Shown: positions 1 through 9,352, counted from the first letter of the stretch. The stretch is DNA of 64,000 nt from Synechococcus sp. MEDNS5 (GCF_014279875.1 NZ_CP047952.1:1488001-1552000); one strand, 5' to 3'. Numbers and translations: made by a program. Notes: generated by a model from the letters alone, not told the origin.

Positions 1-600
1 AGCAAACGGGAGCTGCGCCGCACGTACCGACAGCGACGGTCGCAGGCTCTGAGCAATCACCACAATCTGCAGACCGTGATCGCCCAACAGGTTCTCAACG
101 AGATCCGCGAGCGGCATGCTCAGCGCCCATTCCGAGGACATCTCGGTCTGTACTGGCCCCTCCCCGGGGAAGTGGACCTCACGGTGCTGCAGCCCCGCCT
201 TGAAGACGAGCTGACGTTGAAGCTGGCCCTGCCGGCCGCCGATGGCCAGGGTCATCTCAGCTATCACCTCTGGGGCCCTGAACCCTTAGTCGCTGACGGA
301 TGCGGCATTCCTGCCCCTCTCAACCACCCCCCCCTCACGCCTGATCAGCTCGATCTGCTGCTGGTTCCAGCCCTAGCCGTTGACCGAGACGGCATTCGCC
401 TCGGCTACGGCGGGGGCTACTACGACCGCCTCAGGGCCCAGCCACTCTGGTGCGAGGTGCCGGCCTTGGTGGTGCTTCCAGGAGCCTGCATCAGCCAAGA
501 GGCTTTGCCCCGCGATCCCTGGGATCGCCCCTTCGATGGATGGGCGAGTGAACGGGGCGTTTGTAGGGTCGAAGGGAGAGATCCCAAGGCAAGCCGGTGA
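1..600 (+). CDS. 5-formyltetrahydrofolate cyclo-ligase (5' end outside window)
   Basis: The frame is open from base 1, so the start codon lies upstream; a GTG at 76 is internal. The first residues (KRELRRTYRQRR) match the basic N-terminal helix of the family. The signature GYGGGYYDRL lies at about 408-437 and forms the ATP/folate pocket. The enzyme converts 5-formyl-THF to 5,10-methenyl-THF in the cytoplasm using ATP. The gene overlaps the next small gene by 4 nt (GTGA). I am confident of the family; only the extreme N-terminus is missing. Confidence 0.9.
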   Translation, partial: SKRELRRTYRQRRSQALSNHHNLQTVIAQQVLNEIRERHAQRPFRGHLGLYWPLPGEVDLTVLQPRLEDELTLKLALPAADGQGHLSYHLWGPEPLVADGCGIPAPLNHPPLTPDQLDLLLVPALAVDRDGIRLGYGGGYYDRLRAQPLWCEVPALVVLPGACISQEALPRDPWDRPFDGWASERGVCRVEGRDPKASR

Positions 601-785
601 ATCCAAACACTCCCATCAGCCCGGCGCGGCGCCTGCAGGATTCATCTGACCCGCAAGACCTGACCCTTGCCCAGAGGGTGATTGCCCGTGAACTCAGCGA
701 GCGAGGACCGGATCAGCCCCAGGCCGTTGGGTTGATGCTGGACGCCATGGGGCGCATGTTCCGCGCTGTTGCCAACGAAACCTGA
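597..785 (+). CDS. small hypothetical protein, 62 aa
   Basis: This short frame starts with GTG inside the stop of the cyclo-ligase gene (GTGA), so it is probably translationally coupled to it. The product is hydrophilic with a predicted helical second half (LTLAQRVIARELSERG, then AVGLMLDAMGRMFRAV). There is no signal peptide or recognisable domain. Function is unknown; the 4-nt overlap and helix-forming composition are the arguments for a real gene. Confidence 0.5.
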   Translation: MNPNTPISPARRLQDSSDPQDLTLAQRVIARELSERGPDQPQAVGLMLDAMGRMFRAVANET

Positions 786-846
786 CGCCCCCTCTGGCCT
801 CAGGCCCACATCAGCCGCAGAATGGGGACCCGAGCCCCGGAAGCCC

Positions 847-1314
847 ATGCCCCTGTGGCCCCGTCTTTGCGCACTCTCCGCCGTCGCCCTGATCTCCGGT
901 GTGATCCACCAGCCATCGGCTGATGCCCATGGCGTGGAAAGCAGCCTGCGTTATCTCGAGGGACAACTTGAGTTGACCAGCAGTTTCTCAACGGGAGAGC
1001 CCGTGGAGGGGGCTGTTGTGAGGCTGCTTCAGGCTGACGGCAGCGCTGGCGAAGAACTTGGCACGATCGACGCCGACGGGCGACTCCAGCTTCAGCTCTC
1101 GGCAGTGGAGGATGGATTGGTGGACCTTCAGGTGGACGGGGGACCCGGTCATCGCGATTACCTCACCCTTCCGCTTCAGCAGGGCGTTGTGAATCTCGAC
1201 GAAGTGGTTGAAACCCCAAAGCCTCTTCCCTGGATTGCCTGGCTGTCCGCACCGGCTTTGCTTGGCTTGGTGCGCACAATGGCTAAGGTTCGAGGCCACG
1301 ATCGCGATCACTGA
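847..1314 (+). CDS. secreted/membrane-anchored beta-sandwich protein, NikL/CbiL-like
   Basis: The protein has 155 aa from the ATG at 847. The frame is open upstream to 769, but the 847 start places a signal peptide at the N-terminus (hydrophobic stretch, then SADAHG). The mature part starts with HGVESSLRYLEGQLEL and has a pattern of G-x-P-V-x-G-A-x-V ... DADGRLQ, like carboxypeptidase-regulatory-like or NikL/CbiL periplasmic domains of nickel/cobalt uptake systems. A hydrophobic C-terminal segment (PWIAWLSAPALLGLV) followed by basic residues suggests a membrane anchor. No transporter genes are adjacent, so a metal-uptake role is only a suggestion. Confidence 0.55.
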   Translation: MPLWPRLCALSAVALISGVIHQPSADAHGVESSLRYLEGQLELTSSFSTGEPVEGAVVRLLQADGSAGEELGTIDADGRLQLQLSAVEDGLVDLQVDGGPGHRDYLTLPLQQGVVNLDEVVETPKPLPWIAWLSAPALLGLVRTMAKVRGHDRDH

Positions 1315-1321
1315 CTCGGCC

Positions 1322-1783
1322 ATGGCAGACCAAGGCAACGCGTCGACCCGCTATGGCAGCGCAGCCCTGGATCAGCTCACCGAGCGCCTAAGTGGCACGC
1401 CAGACTCACGCAAGCGTTACGAATACGTGCTTTGGTTGGCCAAAAAACTACCGGCGATGCCCGCCGAACTTCAGACCGAGGAGCGCAAAGTGAAGGGATG
1501 TGTGTCCCAGGTGTTCATCGCCTCCGACCTGGTCGATGGACGCCTGCGCTGGCAGGGTGATTCGGATGCCCTGATCACCAAGGGACTTCTTGCGCTTCTG
1601 ATCAAGGGCTTGACGGATCTCACCCCAGCGGAGGTGATGGCCGTGGACCCGGGCGTGATCGCCGCCACCGGACTGCAGGCCAGCCTGACGCCATCACGCG
1701 CCAACGGTTTTCTGAACATCCTGCGCACCATGCAAGCTCAGGCCGAAGCCCTGACGAGCGAATCAGGGTCGACCGCTGCCTAA
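1322..1783 (+). CDS. sufE: SufE-type cysteine desulfuration protein
   Basis: The 153-aa product carries the SufE core: RYEYVLWLAKKLP, then the sulfur-acceptor cysteine in VKGCVSQVF (codons near 1490-1515), then a C-terminal helical part ending in a NILRTMQAQA helix. SufE accepts persulfide sulfur from the SufS cysteine desulfurase and passes it to the SufBCD scaffold for Fe-S cluster assembly. The frame is open further upstream, but ATG 1322 (MADQGN) gives the family length and avoids overlap with the preceding gene. No suf operon genes are adjacent. Confidence 0.9.
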   Translation: MADQGNASTRYGSAALDQLTERLSGTPDSRKRYEYVLWLAKKLPAMPAELQTEERKVKGCVSQVFIASDLVDGRLRWQGDSDALITKGLLALLIKGLTDLTPAEVMAVDPGVIAATGLQASLTPSRANGFLNILRTMQAQAEALTSESGSTAA

Positions 1784-1818
1784 AGTCGGGAGTTCATCGC
1801 AGTTAGCGGACCCGCCCC

Positions 1819-3135
1819 ATGGCGACAAGGATCGGCATTGGCCTGCTCGGCCTCGGAACCGTCGGAGCCGGTGTAGCCAGCATTCTCACGAGTCCTGAAG
1901 GCCGCCACCCACTCATCGCCGAGCTGGACCTGGTTCGGGTCGCCGTGCGCGATCTCAATCGTTCCCGTCCGGTCGCCATCCCTCAAGAGAGGCTGACCAC
2001 CGATCCTGAGGCCGTGGTGGACGATCCCGGGGTTCAGGTGGTGGTGGAGGTGATGGGCGGGATTGAGCCAGCCCGCACCCTGATCATGCGCGCGATCGCT
2101 GCGGGCAAGTCGGTGGTCACCGCGAATAAAGCCGTGATCGCCCGCCATGGCGAGGAGATCGCTGCCGCCGCTGCTGCCGCAGGTGTGTATGTGCTGATCG
2201 AAGCCGCTGTTGGCGGTGGCATCCCGATCATCGAACCGCTTAAGCAGTCCCTCGGCAGCAACAGGATCAACCGGGTGAGCGGGATCATCAACGGCACGAC
2301 CAATTACATCCTCAGCCGCATGGCTGATGAGGGGGCTGATTACTTCGCCGTTCTCAAGGACGCTCAGGATCTCGGCTACGCCGAAGCCGATCCCGCCGCA
2401 GACGTCGAAGGCCACGATGCCGCAGACAAGATTGCCATTCTCTCGAGCCTCGCCTTCGGTGGACCGATCGATCGCGACGCCATACCAACCAGCGGGATCA
2501 GCAACCTGCAGAGCAAGGATGTGGACTACGCCACGCAGCTCGGATACGGCGTCAAGCTGCTTGCGATTGCTGAGCGGATTGAAACTACCAGCGAGGCTTC
2601 ACCGGCGCTGCCCCTCGCCGTACGCGTGCAACCCACTCTGGTTCCGAAAGACCATCCCCTAGCCGGGGTTCATGGGGTCAACAACGCCATTCTCGTCGAG
2701 GGAGACCCGGTGGGTCGGGTGATGTTCTACGGACCGGGCGCCGGATCAGGGCCAACCGCCTCGGCGGTGATGGCCGACATCCTCAACATCGCTGGAATCC
2801 GCCAGCTCAATGCCGCGCCTGGCGGCCTCGACCCGCTTCTGGCGGCAAGCAGCTGGCGCGCATGCCGCCTGGTGCAGGGAGGGGAGATCCGTCAGCGAAA
2901 TTATGTGCGTTTCAACACGGATGACGCCCCCGGGGTGATCGGCCGAATCGGCAGTTGCTTTGGAGACCAAGAGGTCTCCATCCAGTCGATCGTGCAGTTC
3001 GACGCCTGCGACGAAGGCGCTGAGATCGTTGTGATCACTCATGAAGTGAGCAGCGGTGCAATGCAGAAAGCCTTGAGCGCGATCACGGCCCTACCGGAAG
3101 TTCGCCTTCTCGCATCCCACCTGGGTTGCCTCTGA
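1819..3135 (+). CDS. hom: homoserine dehydrogenase
   Basis: The 438-aa enzyme has an N-terminal Rossmann motif (GLLGLGTVGAGV, residues 9-20) and a catalytic region with NGTTNYILSRM and the D/K-bearing segment DVEGHDAADKIAIL. A C-terminal ACT domain starts near DDAPGVIGRIG. It reduces aspartate semialdehyde to homoserine with NAD(P)H, the branch point to threonine and methionine. The ACT domain implies feedback control by threonine. Length and domain order are normal. Confidence 0.95.
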   Translation: MATRIGIGLLGLGTVGAGVASILTSPEGRHPLIAELDLVRVAVRDLNRSRPVAIPQERLTTDPEAVVDDPGVQVVVEVMGGIEPARTLIMRAIAAGKSVVTANKAVIARHGEEIAAAAAAAGVYVLIEAAVGGGIPIIEPLKQSLGSNRINRVSGIINGTTNYILSRMADEGADYFAVLKDAQDLGYAEADPAADVEGHDAADKIAILSSLAFGGPIDRDAIPTSGISNLQSKDVDYATQLGYGVKLLAIAERIETTSEASPALPLAVRVQPTLVPKDHPLAGVHGVNNAILVEGDPVGRVMFYGPGAGSGPTASAVMADILNIAGIRQLNAAPGGLDPLLAASSWRACRLVQGGEIRQRNYVRFNTDDAPGVIGRIGSCFGDQEVSIQSIVQFDACDEGAEIVVITHEVSSGAMQKALSAITALPEVRLLASHLGCL

Positions 3136-3288
3136 CCCCTGGCGGACACCCCCCGGCATGGGGCAGAGTCGTAAGAACCATCACAGAGCGGATCTGCATT
3201 CGCAGATCTGTGCTGCAAACCGTTCATGCCGAACGAAACCTCCGTCCTGCTCGGGCAACGCTGCGAACAGCTCGTAACAAGATCCGCC

Positions 3289-3468
3289 ATGAGCCTTCAC
3301 CAGGGGGACTGCATCCGGCTTCGCAGCAACCACGGGTTGTTCCAGGTGATTGGCATCGATGGCGATCACGATCGCTGCTGGGTGCGCCAATGGCCTCTCG
3401 AACCCAAAGGGTCGCCTGTGTTTGAAGTGCCTCTCCATCAGATTCACAGCGAATCAGGTGCCGATTGA
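3289..3468 (+). CDS. small conserved-type hypothetical protein, 59 aa
   Basis: From ATG 3289 (MSLHQGDCIRL) the product is a 59-aa compact protein rich in beta-forming residues (LFQVIGIDGDHDRCWVRQWPL ends near 3405). An upstream ATG at 3226 in the same frame would give 80 aa. It looks like a small SH3-like or beta-barrel cyanobacterial protein. No catalytic motif is visible. It lies directly upstream of the ABC binding-protein gene but has no obvious link to it. Confidence 0.5.
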   Translation: MSLHQGDCIRLRSNHGLFQVIGIDGDHDRCWVRQWPLEPKGSPVFEVPLHQIHSESGAD

Positions 3469-3485
3469 GGCCTCAGGGCTTTTGA

Positions 3486-5126
3486 ATGGCCGGGTCTGAT
3501 CCCCCAGGCGTGAGCGAATCCAGCACGACAGGCCGCGGCCAAGCCGCGTCTCCTTGGATCAGGGGTTCCCTGACCCTCATTGGGACCCTGGCGCTCTGTT
3601 TCGGCCAGACGGCCTGTCAGCCCAGCCGCACCAGCGACCGCCTCATCGTGGCCAGCGCGGGGCGAATCAGTGCACTCGATCCGGCCCGTGCGAGCACCTT
3701 CGGAGCTCTGCAGCTGCTGAGTGCTATCGGAGACACGCTCTACAAGCGCTCAGCCAACGGTGATCTGCAACCGTCCCTGGCCTCCGCCCTGCCTGAGATC
3801 AGCGCCGACGGACGCACCATCACGATTCCGCTTCGTGAGGATGTCTTCTTCCACGACGGCACACGCTTCGACGCTGAAGCGATGGCCTTCAGCCTGCGCC
3901 GGTTTCTACGCATCGGACGTCTGAATTACATCGTGGGCGGACGCATCACCACGGTGGAGACCCCGAAGCCATTCCTGCTGCGCCTTCAGCTCAGCCGCCC
4001 GTCCACCTCCCTGGTGAACCTGCTCACCTCCACGAATCTCACGCCGGTGTCCCCCACCGCCTACCGGGATTACGAAAATCGTGCACTCAACGACCGCTTT
4101 GTCGGCACGGGGCCGTACCGCCTGACCTATTTCAGAGCGGTTGAGCAGCGCCTTGAGCCCTTCGACCAGTACTGGGGAGAGCCACCGCGCAATGCGGGGT
4201 TGGACATGATCTATCTCAGCAATTCCACGGCACTCTTCGGCGCCATGGGCAGCGGCGAGGTCGATGTGCTTCTCTCCGATGCCATCGACGAAGATCAGCG
4301 CCTGGCCTTGAATCGCCTGGCCGACAAGGGGACGCTGCGAGAAGGCAAAGGTCCGGCCCTGGTGATCGGATACATCACCCTGCTGAGCAACGCCCCGCCG
4401 TTCAAGGACCCTCGAGTGCGCAGGGCCATGGCCCTCAGCCTCGACCGAGACCTCATCAGCCGCAGGGTCAGCCACGGCCTGCGACCACCCTTGCGCTCGC
4501 TCGTTCCGCCCGGTCTGGTGGGGGGAGAGGGTGATCCTTGGCCCAGCCTCAACATCGCCAAGGCAAGAACATTGCTGCAGAACGCCGGATACTGCAATGG
4601 AAGGGTGCTCACTGTGCCCTTCACCTATCGCTCCAATGTGCCGGCGGACCGCCTGATGGCCTTGATCTGGCAAGCGCAGCTGCAGCGAGACCTTCCCGAC
4701 TGCCTGACTCTCGACCTCAACGGCGTGGAATCAACCACCGTGTATCGCCAGCTGGGCGATGGAACCTTTGCAGCTGTGATGCTCGACTGGCGCGGGCCTT
4801 ATCCGGATCCCGAGGCCTATCTTTCGCCGCTGCTGAGCTGCAAAGTCTCCAACGGTTCCACCTGCGAACGCGGTGAAGCGGCGAAGAGCGGCAGTTTCTG
4901 GACAGCACCTGGTCTCGATCAAGCCTTGCAGCGGTCCGATCGCAGCCTCGGCCGCAAGCGTCTGGAGGAGCTCGAAGCCATCGAAACGATGGCCGCCCAG
5001 GGAGCGGCCTACATCCCCGTTTGGCTGGTCACAGCCCGGGCCTGGAGCCAGGCCAGCCTCGCCACGCCGGAATTCGACGGCAACGGTCAGGTCAAGCTGG
5101 CCCAACTCGAGGAGGTGCGCCGATGA
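3486..5126 (+). CDS. ABC importer substrate-binding lipoprotein, peptide/nickel family 5
   Basis: The 546-aa product has a hydrophobic N-terminal segment ending in a lipobox-like FGQTAC, so it is probably a lipoprotein or periplasmic. The mature protein matches the SBP_bac_5 fold: SALDPARAST near the N-terminus, LREDVFFHDGTRFDA, VGTGPYRLTYF, and DPRVRRAMALSLDRDLI in the middle. Such proteins bind oligopeptides, dipeptides, nickel chelates or other solutes. It overlaps the permease gene by 4 nt (ATGA), so the two are cotranscribed. The ligand cannot be told from sequence. Confidence 0.88.
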   Translation: MAGSDPPGVSESSTTGRGQAASPWIRGSLTLIGTLALCFGQTACQPSRTSDRLIVASAGRISALDPARASTFGALQLLSAIGDTLYKRSANGDLQPSLASALPEISADGRTITIPLREDVFFHDGTRFDAEAMAFSLRRFLRIGRLNYIVGGRITTVETPKPFLLRLQLSRPSTSLVNLLTSTNLTPVSPTAYRDYENRALNDRFVGTGPYRLTYFRAVEQRLEPFDQYWGEPPRNAGLDMIYLSNSTALFGAMGSGEVDVLLSDAIDEDQRLALNRLADKGTLREGKGPALVIGYITLLSNAPPFKDPRVRRAMALSLDRDLISRRVSHGLRPPLRSLVPPGLVGGEGDPWPSLNIAKARTLLQNAGYCNGRVLTVPFTYRSNVPADRLMALIWQAQLQRDLPDCLTLDLNGVESTTVYRQLGDGTFAAVMLDWRGPYPDPEAYLSPLLSCKVSNGSTCERGEAAKSGSFWTAPGLDQALQRSDRSLGRKRLEELEAIETMAAQGAAYIPVWLVTARAWSQASLATPEFDGNGQVKLAQLEEVRR

Positions 5127-6142
5127 GTCGCGGACGCGAACTGCTGCGTTACGTCAGCACGCGCCTGGCTCTGGCGCCGGTGATGCTCTGGCTGATCTCC
5201 ACCCTCGTGTTTTTGCTTCTGAGGGTCGCTCCTGGCGATCCTGTGGATGCGGTACTGGGAAGCCGTGCACCTGAGGACGTCAAGGCAGAACTGCGCGCCC
5301 AACTCGGCCTCGATCAATCCCTGGGAAAGCAGTACCTCGATTTCCTCTGGGATCTTGTGCATGGCGATCTAGGCCTCTCGCTGATCGATGAAAAGCCCGT
5401 CACCGAAATCATCGGCCAGGCCCTCCCCGCCAGCTTGGAGCTCAGTGTCACCGCCCTAGTGGTGGCTGCAGTGGTTGGACTCGCTGTGGGATTCACCGCC
5501 ATCGCCCGCTCGGAAGGACGTCTGGATCTTGCCGGCCGTTTTTACGGGATCGGCACCTACGCCCTGCCGCCATTCTGGGTGGCGATGCTGGCCCAGCTTC
5601 TCTTCGCCGTGATGCTCGGCTGGTTGCCGGTGGGGGGTCGTTTCCCCCCGGGGATGGTTTCCCCGGAAGGAAGCGGCTTTCTGATTGCCGACAGCCTGCT
5701 CAGCGGTGATTGGCGAGCTCTGCAGGGAAGCCTGCGCCACCTTGTGCTCCCCGCCTGCACCCTGGGGCTGCTTTTGAGCGGAGTGTTCACCAATGCCCTG
5801 CGCCTAAATCTCAATCGCAGCCTGCGTTCCGATTACGTGGAAGCGGCACGCAGCCGGGGACTGAACGAGACGCAGGTGGTGCTTCGGCACGCGCTGCCCA
5901 ATGCCCTTCTCCCAGTGCTCACCATCGCTGGCATCACCGTGGCGTCGTTGATCGGTGGTGCGCTGCTGATCGAAGTGACCTTCTCCTGGCCCGGGATCGC
6001 CTTACGGCTGCAGCAAAGCATCAACCAACGCGACTACCCCGTTGTGCAGGGAATCGTGGTGGTGGTCGCCTCCCTGGTGGTGTTAATCAGCGTGGCGGTG
6101 GATCTGCTTGTGGCCCTGCTGGACCCTCGGGTGAAGTACTGA
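5123..6142 (+). CDS. ABC importer permease, DppB/OppB type
   Basis: ATG 5123 overlaps the stop of the binding-protein gene and gives 339 aa with about six hydrophobic segments. The cytoplasmic EAA loop that contacts the ATPase is clear (EAARSRGLNETQVVLRHALP, around 5838-5897). The N-terminus (LALAPVMLWLISTLVFLLLR) and the segment APGDPVDAVLG match DppB-type permeases. A DppC-type second permease and the ATPase genes are not next to it, so the rest of the transporter must be encoded elsewhere or be absent. Confidence 0.88.
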   Translation: MSRGRELLRYVSTRLALAPVMLWLISTLVFLLLRVAPGDPVDAVLGSRAPEDVKAELRAQLGLDQSLGKQYLDFLWDLVHGDLGLSLIDEKPVTEIIGQALPASLELSVTALVVAAVVGLAVGFTAIARSEGRLDLAGRFYGIGTYALPPFWVAMLAQLLFAVMLGWLPVGGRFPPGMVSPEGSGFLIADSLLSGDWRALQGSLRHLVLPACTLGLLLSGVFTNALRLNLNRSLRSDYVEAARSRGLNETQVVLRHALPNALLPVLTIAGITVASLIGGALLIEVTFSWPGIALRLQQSINQRDYPVVQGIVVVVASLVVLISVAVDLLVALLDPRVKY

Positions 6143-6461
6143 AGCCGCTAGCGCAGCTGAAAGTTGTTCAGAGAACTCTCAGTGGAGCTTCACGGAAATC
6201 TGAAAGAGCGGGCCTATCCCAGTCGCACCATCTCAGGAGATGAAGCAGGCCCACGATGGCGGAGCGCCAAACCTCTGAACCTGAAGCCTTCAACATGGCC
6301 TGTCTGGTTTACGAAGGTCTCCAAGTGCCAGACCCACGCCAGATTCCAGACCCCAAGGAGTCGAAATTAAGTCCTCTGGGGATTTACAGGCTGCGAGATC
6401 ACCATGCTCTACCAATTCTGGAAATGAAAATGGGTCAGCTCAGGGCCAGAGTGTTGCGGCT
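6143..6461. other. 319-bp intergenic region with a tRNA-like remnant
   Basis: No convincing protein gene is seen here. On the minus strand, 6406-6415 reads TTGGTAGAGC, the D-arm consensus of many tRNAs, and 6357-6365 reads TTCGACTCC, like a T-loop. The spacing between them is about 12 nt longer than in a normal tRNA, and the D stem and acceptor stem do not pair. This is at best a decayed tRNA fragment and may be chance. Confidence 0.25.
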
Positions 6462-8096
6462 TCAATCAAGCAGACGCGCTGCTCCCGCCTGATTCAACCG
6501 ATAGAGACGCAAGGAACCCACCTGGACATGTTCCGCGTCTCCCCCTGCGGTCTCACCCCGGCGACCGCTTTCCAAGATTTCAAGAAAGCGCAGGATTTCT
6601 CGTTCCAGGAGAGCCTGAACCTGAAGCGGCTGCACGCCGACGAACTCCTCCCCGAGCTGGAAAAGATCCTCCCCCTGGCCACCGCTTTGCCCCTCGACAC
6701 GCACCGGCGAAAAATGACTGGCGCCCTCCACCAGCACAGCGCGCGTGCCCGGATTGGACGGCAACGCCCGCAGGAGACCCAGCTGTTCGCTGATCGGCGG
6801 TGTGATCAAATCCAAAGATCCACCGCTGAGCAACACGGGAACATCGCTGGCAACAGGCACGCGCCGCGGCCAGAGCAGGCTGCCGAAGCTATTGAGACCC
6901 ACCACACCCGCCAATGAAGCTGGCGGAGTCGAGGCTGGCAGCGCCACATCCTGGATCTGGCATTGCAACAGGCGGGAGAGATTGCTGAGCGGCAAGTCAT
7001 CCATCACCTTCCTGCAGCGTCGTCCCAGTCCCGGCTCCGGCTGGGCTCCACTGGCAAGCAGAGCCGTCAGAGCACCGAGGGAGTGCCCCACAAGCACCAG
7101 TTGATCCCCCGAAAGCGGCAGCTCTCCCCTCTCCTGAGCAGAGAGCACTTCCTGCAGATCACGCAGACGTTCCGGAAGCACTTCGGCGCCCGGCGGCGGA
7201 CGCCGCCCCTCCAAGAGGGCCTGCACTGCGACCGCATCACTTCCTGGGTGCTCCAACACCACCACAGGCCAGCCGTTGCGGCTGAGAGCACGCCCTAACC
7301 AGCCGAAGTGATCAGGGCTTCCGCCCAATCCCGGCATCAGCACCAGCCAAGAGCGGCGTTCAGTTTCAATCGATGCCTCGGGCAGCCACAGCTGCAGCTG
7401 AAGAGCACGCTCGCGATGGGGCACCGGCAAAGCCAAGCGTTCGAGCGCCCCATCGGCGGACGCTGCCGATTCACTGGCTTGTTCCAAGCGTTGCCGGGAC
7501 ACAGGCTGGCGTCCCAGACGCTCCACCAACAGCTGCTGACGTTCGAGCTGCAGGCGCCAACTGGCCGCCACCTCCAGCAGTGCATCGAGATCGAGACGGA
7601 CCGTCCTGGCCGGGAGAGCCTCCAGCAACTCAAGCGTGGTCACCTCCGGGCGCTGCTCCAGAAGTTGCTCAAGGGTGGTCTGAACCGTCAGACCTGTTGT
7701 TTCGTCATCCACCTGCACCAGATCACCCAACTGATCCAACAACTGCCGCCCTGCCCAGCTGTTGAGGATCTGGCGCGTCATGCTGCTGTCGTTGATCAGG
7801 GGCGCCTGCAGCAGATCAACCACCCCTGTCCTGCTTTGTTCCTCAAGCAGGTTGAACCAAACGCCCAACTCAGAAGAACGCGCCCCACCACTGCGGACCC
7901 AGGCACTCAGATCGTCGATGGAAATCGGCAATGCCATGCCATCCAGACGAACCTCCAGCTCACCGGCTGCCTGCGCTGGTCGCGGAGAGGTAGCCCAGAG
8001 CAGCAGACTGCTTACCATTCCTGCGGCCACCCTTCGTCCTGTTAAGCGTCCTCCCAAGGCCAAGGCCCATGCACTGGTGGAACCAGTTTCCCGCAT
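6462..8096 (-). CDS. secreted alpha/beta hydrolase with N-terminal DUF1400-like region
   Basis: The product has a basic and hydrophobic N-terminus (TGRRVAAGMVSSLLLWATS, then RPAQAAG), indicating export. A roughly 200-aa helical DUF1400-like region follows, typical of cyanobacterial hydrolases, then an alpha/beta hydrolase domain. In the domain LVLMPGLGGSPDHFGWLG is the oxyanion region, LVGHSLGALTALL holds the nucleophile serine, and GASHFSPV holds the histidine. The ATG at 8096 would overlap the divergent MFS gene start by 28 bp. TTG codons at 8063 or 8057 or the ATG at 8018 are therefore also plausible starts. Substrate unknown; a lipase or esterase-like role is inferred. Confidence 0.8.
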   Translation of the reverse strand: MRETGSTSAWALALGGRLTGRRVAAGMVSSLLLWATSPRPAQAAGELEVRLDGMALPISIDDLSAWVRSGGARSSELGVWFNLLEEQSRTGVVDLLQAPLINDSSMTRQILNSWAGRQLLDQLGDLVQVDDETTGLTVQTTLEQLLEQRPEVTTLELLEALPARTVRLDLDALLEVAASWRLQLERQQLLVERLGRQPVSRQRLEQASESAASADGALERLALPVPHRERALQLQLWLPEASIETERRSWLVLMPGLGGSPDHFGWLGRALSRNGWPVVVLEHPGSDAVAVQALLEGRRPPPGAEVLPERLRDLQEVLSAQERGELPLSGDQLVLVGHSLGALTALLASGAQPEPGLGRRCRKVMDDLPLSNLSRLLQCQIQDVALPASTPPASLAGVVGLNSFGSLLWPRRVPVASDVPVLLSGGSLDLITPPISEQLGLLRALPSNPGTRAVLVEGASHFSPVRVEGQSGGQGEDLFQLGEEFVGVQPLQVQALLEREILRFLEILESGRRGETAGGDAEHVQVGSLRLYRLNQAGAARLLD

Positions 8097-9352
8097 CTCT
8101 GCAGGAAGTGGCGTCCATCCGTTTGTTGGCGTCCCTCGGTGCGGGAGGGGTGATCTACATGACCCCGATGGTGTTCCATCAGGTGAGCTTCACCGCCAGT
8201 CAAGTCGGCCAGGGACTCGCGGCTTCGGCACTGATCGGCACAGCAGCACGGTTGATGAGTGGCGTGCTGCTCGATCGGGGCCTGTCCTGCTCCTGGCCTG
8301 TGCGAGCAGCAGCCGTGCTGGCTTTTCTCGCTGATCTGGTGCTGTTTCAGGCCCAGGGGTTCAACGGATACCTCGCCGGCCAGTTGCTGATCGGTGTTGC
8401 GGCTGGGTTGTATTTCCCAGCGATTGAACTGGCCGTTCCCCTGAGCTGCACTGGATTCAACTCCAGCCGTGGGTATGCCCTCGCGCGCAGTGCCGACGCC
8501 CTCGGCGTCGCCGTTGGAGCCCTGATCGGTGCGGTGGTGACCGCCTTGGGGCTGATCCGGGCGGTGTATCTGGTGGAGGCGGCAGCGGTGATCCTGATGC
8601 TGGTGGTGCTCAGCCTGCGCCCCCTTCCGGATGGCCGTGCCGCCTTGTTGCATCCCGCCGCTGACGACCCAATCAACAAGGATGCGGCTTCAGAAGGCTG
8701 GCACTGGTTGCCCCCTCTGGCGCCGGTACTGGCGGTGAGCATTGTGGCCACCGGAATCATCGCGCTCATGCAGAGCGCCCTTCCCCTTGATCTGGTGCGC
8801 GGCGGCATGGCCAGAGCACCCCTGAGTGAAGCCTGGAGCGGCTCACTGATCGCCCTGCAGCTGACACTGCTGGTGACGCTGCAATGGCCCGTTGGCAACT
8901 GGGTGGCCCGTCGCAGCCTGCGCTTTGGCCTGGGGATGGGGCTCGGAGGGTTTGTGTTGGGGTGCCTTTTGTTGGCCGCCTCCGCGCTCTGGAGTGGTGG
9001 AATCGCGCTGATTGCGCTGGCCATGCTGCCGATTGCCTTCGGCGAAGCCGCCTTCCTTCCCACCGCCGCTGAAGCGATGGTGGAGGAAACGCCCCTTCAA
9101 CATCGCGGGCTGGCGATGGCGCTGTTCTCCCAGTGTTTTGCCATCAGCGCCACTGGAGCTCCTCTGATGGCGGGATTCCTGCTCGATCAGCAGGGCCATG
9201 GCCTGCTGCTCTGGATCCTGATGGCTTCGGTGTGCCTTCTGATGGTGCCGCTGCTCAAAGCGGTAAGGCCCCGCTATACACCAGGGTTGAGTGCCATCCC
9301 CCTGGAGAAGTCCAACGATGTCTCGAGCCCGAGAACTGCTTCGCTCCGTTAG
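8069..9352 (+). CDS. major facilitator superfamily transporter
   Basis: The 427-aa protein has about 12 hydrophobic segments and an MFS layout: an N-terminal half beginning MHWWNQFPASLQEVASIRLL, a central hydrophilic loop near residues 190-215 (PADDPINKDAASEG), and a second six-helix half. The last 35 bp overlap the following Coq4-family gene, so the two are probably one transcript. It lies head-to-head with the hydrolase gene. The substrate is not predictable; drug or metabolite export is typical of this type. Confidence 0.85.
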   Translation: MHWWNQFPASLQEVASIRLLASLGAGGVIYMTPMVFHQVSFTASQVGQGLAASALIGTAARLMSGVLLDRGLSCSWPVRAAAVLAFLADLVLFQAQGFNGYLAGQLLIGVAAGLYFPAIELAVPLSCTGFNSSRGYALARSADALGVAVGALIGAVVTALGLIRAVYLVEAAAVILMLVVLSLRPLPDGRAALLHPAADDPINKDAASEGWHWLPPLAPVLAVSIVATGIIALMQSALPLDLVRGGMARAPLSEAWSGSLIALQLTLLVTLQWPVGNWVARRSLRFGLGMGLGGFVLGCLLLAASALWSGGIALIALAMLPIAFGEAAFLPTAAEAMVEETPLQHRGLAMALFSQCFAISATGAPLMAGFLLDQQGHGLLLWILMASVCLLMVPLLKAVRPRYTPGLSAIPLEKSNDVSSPRTASLR

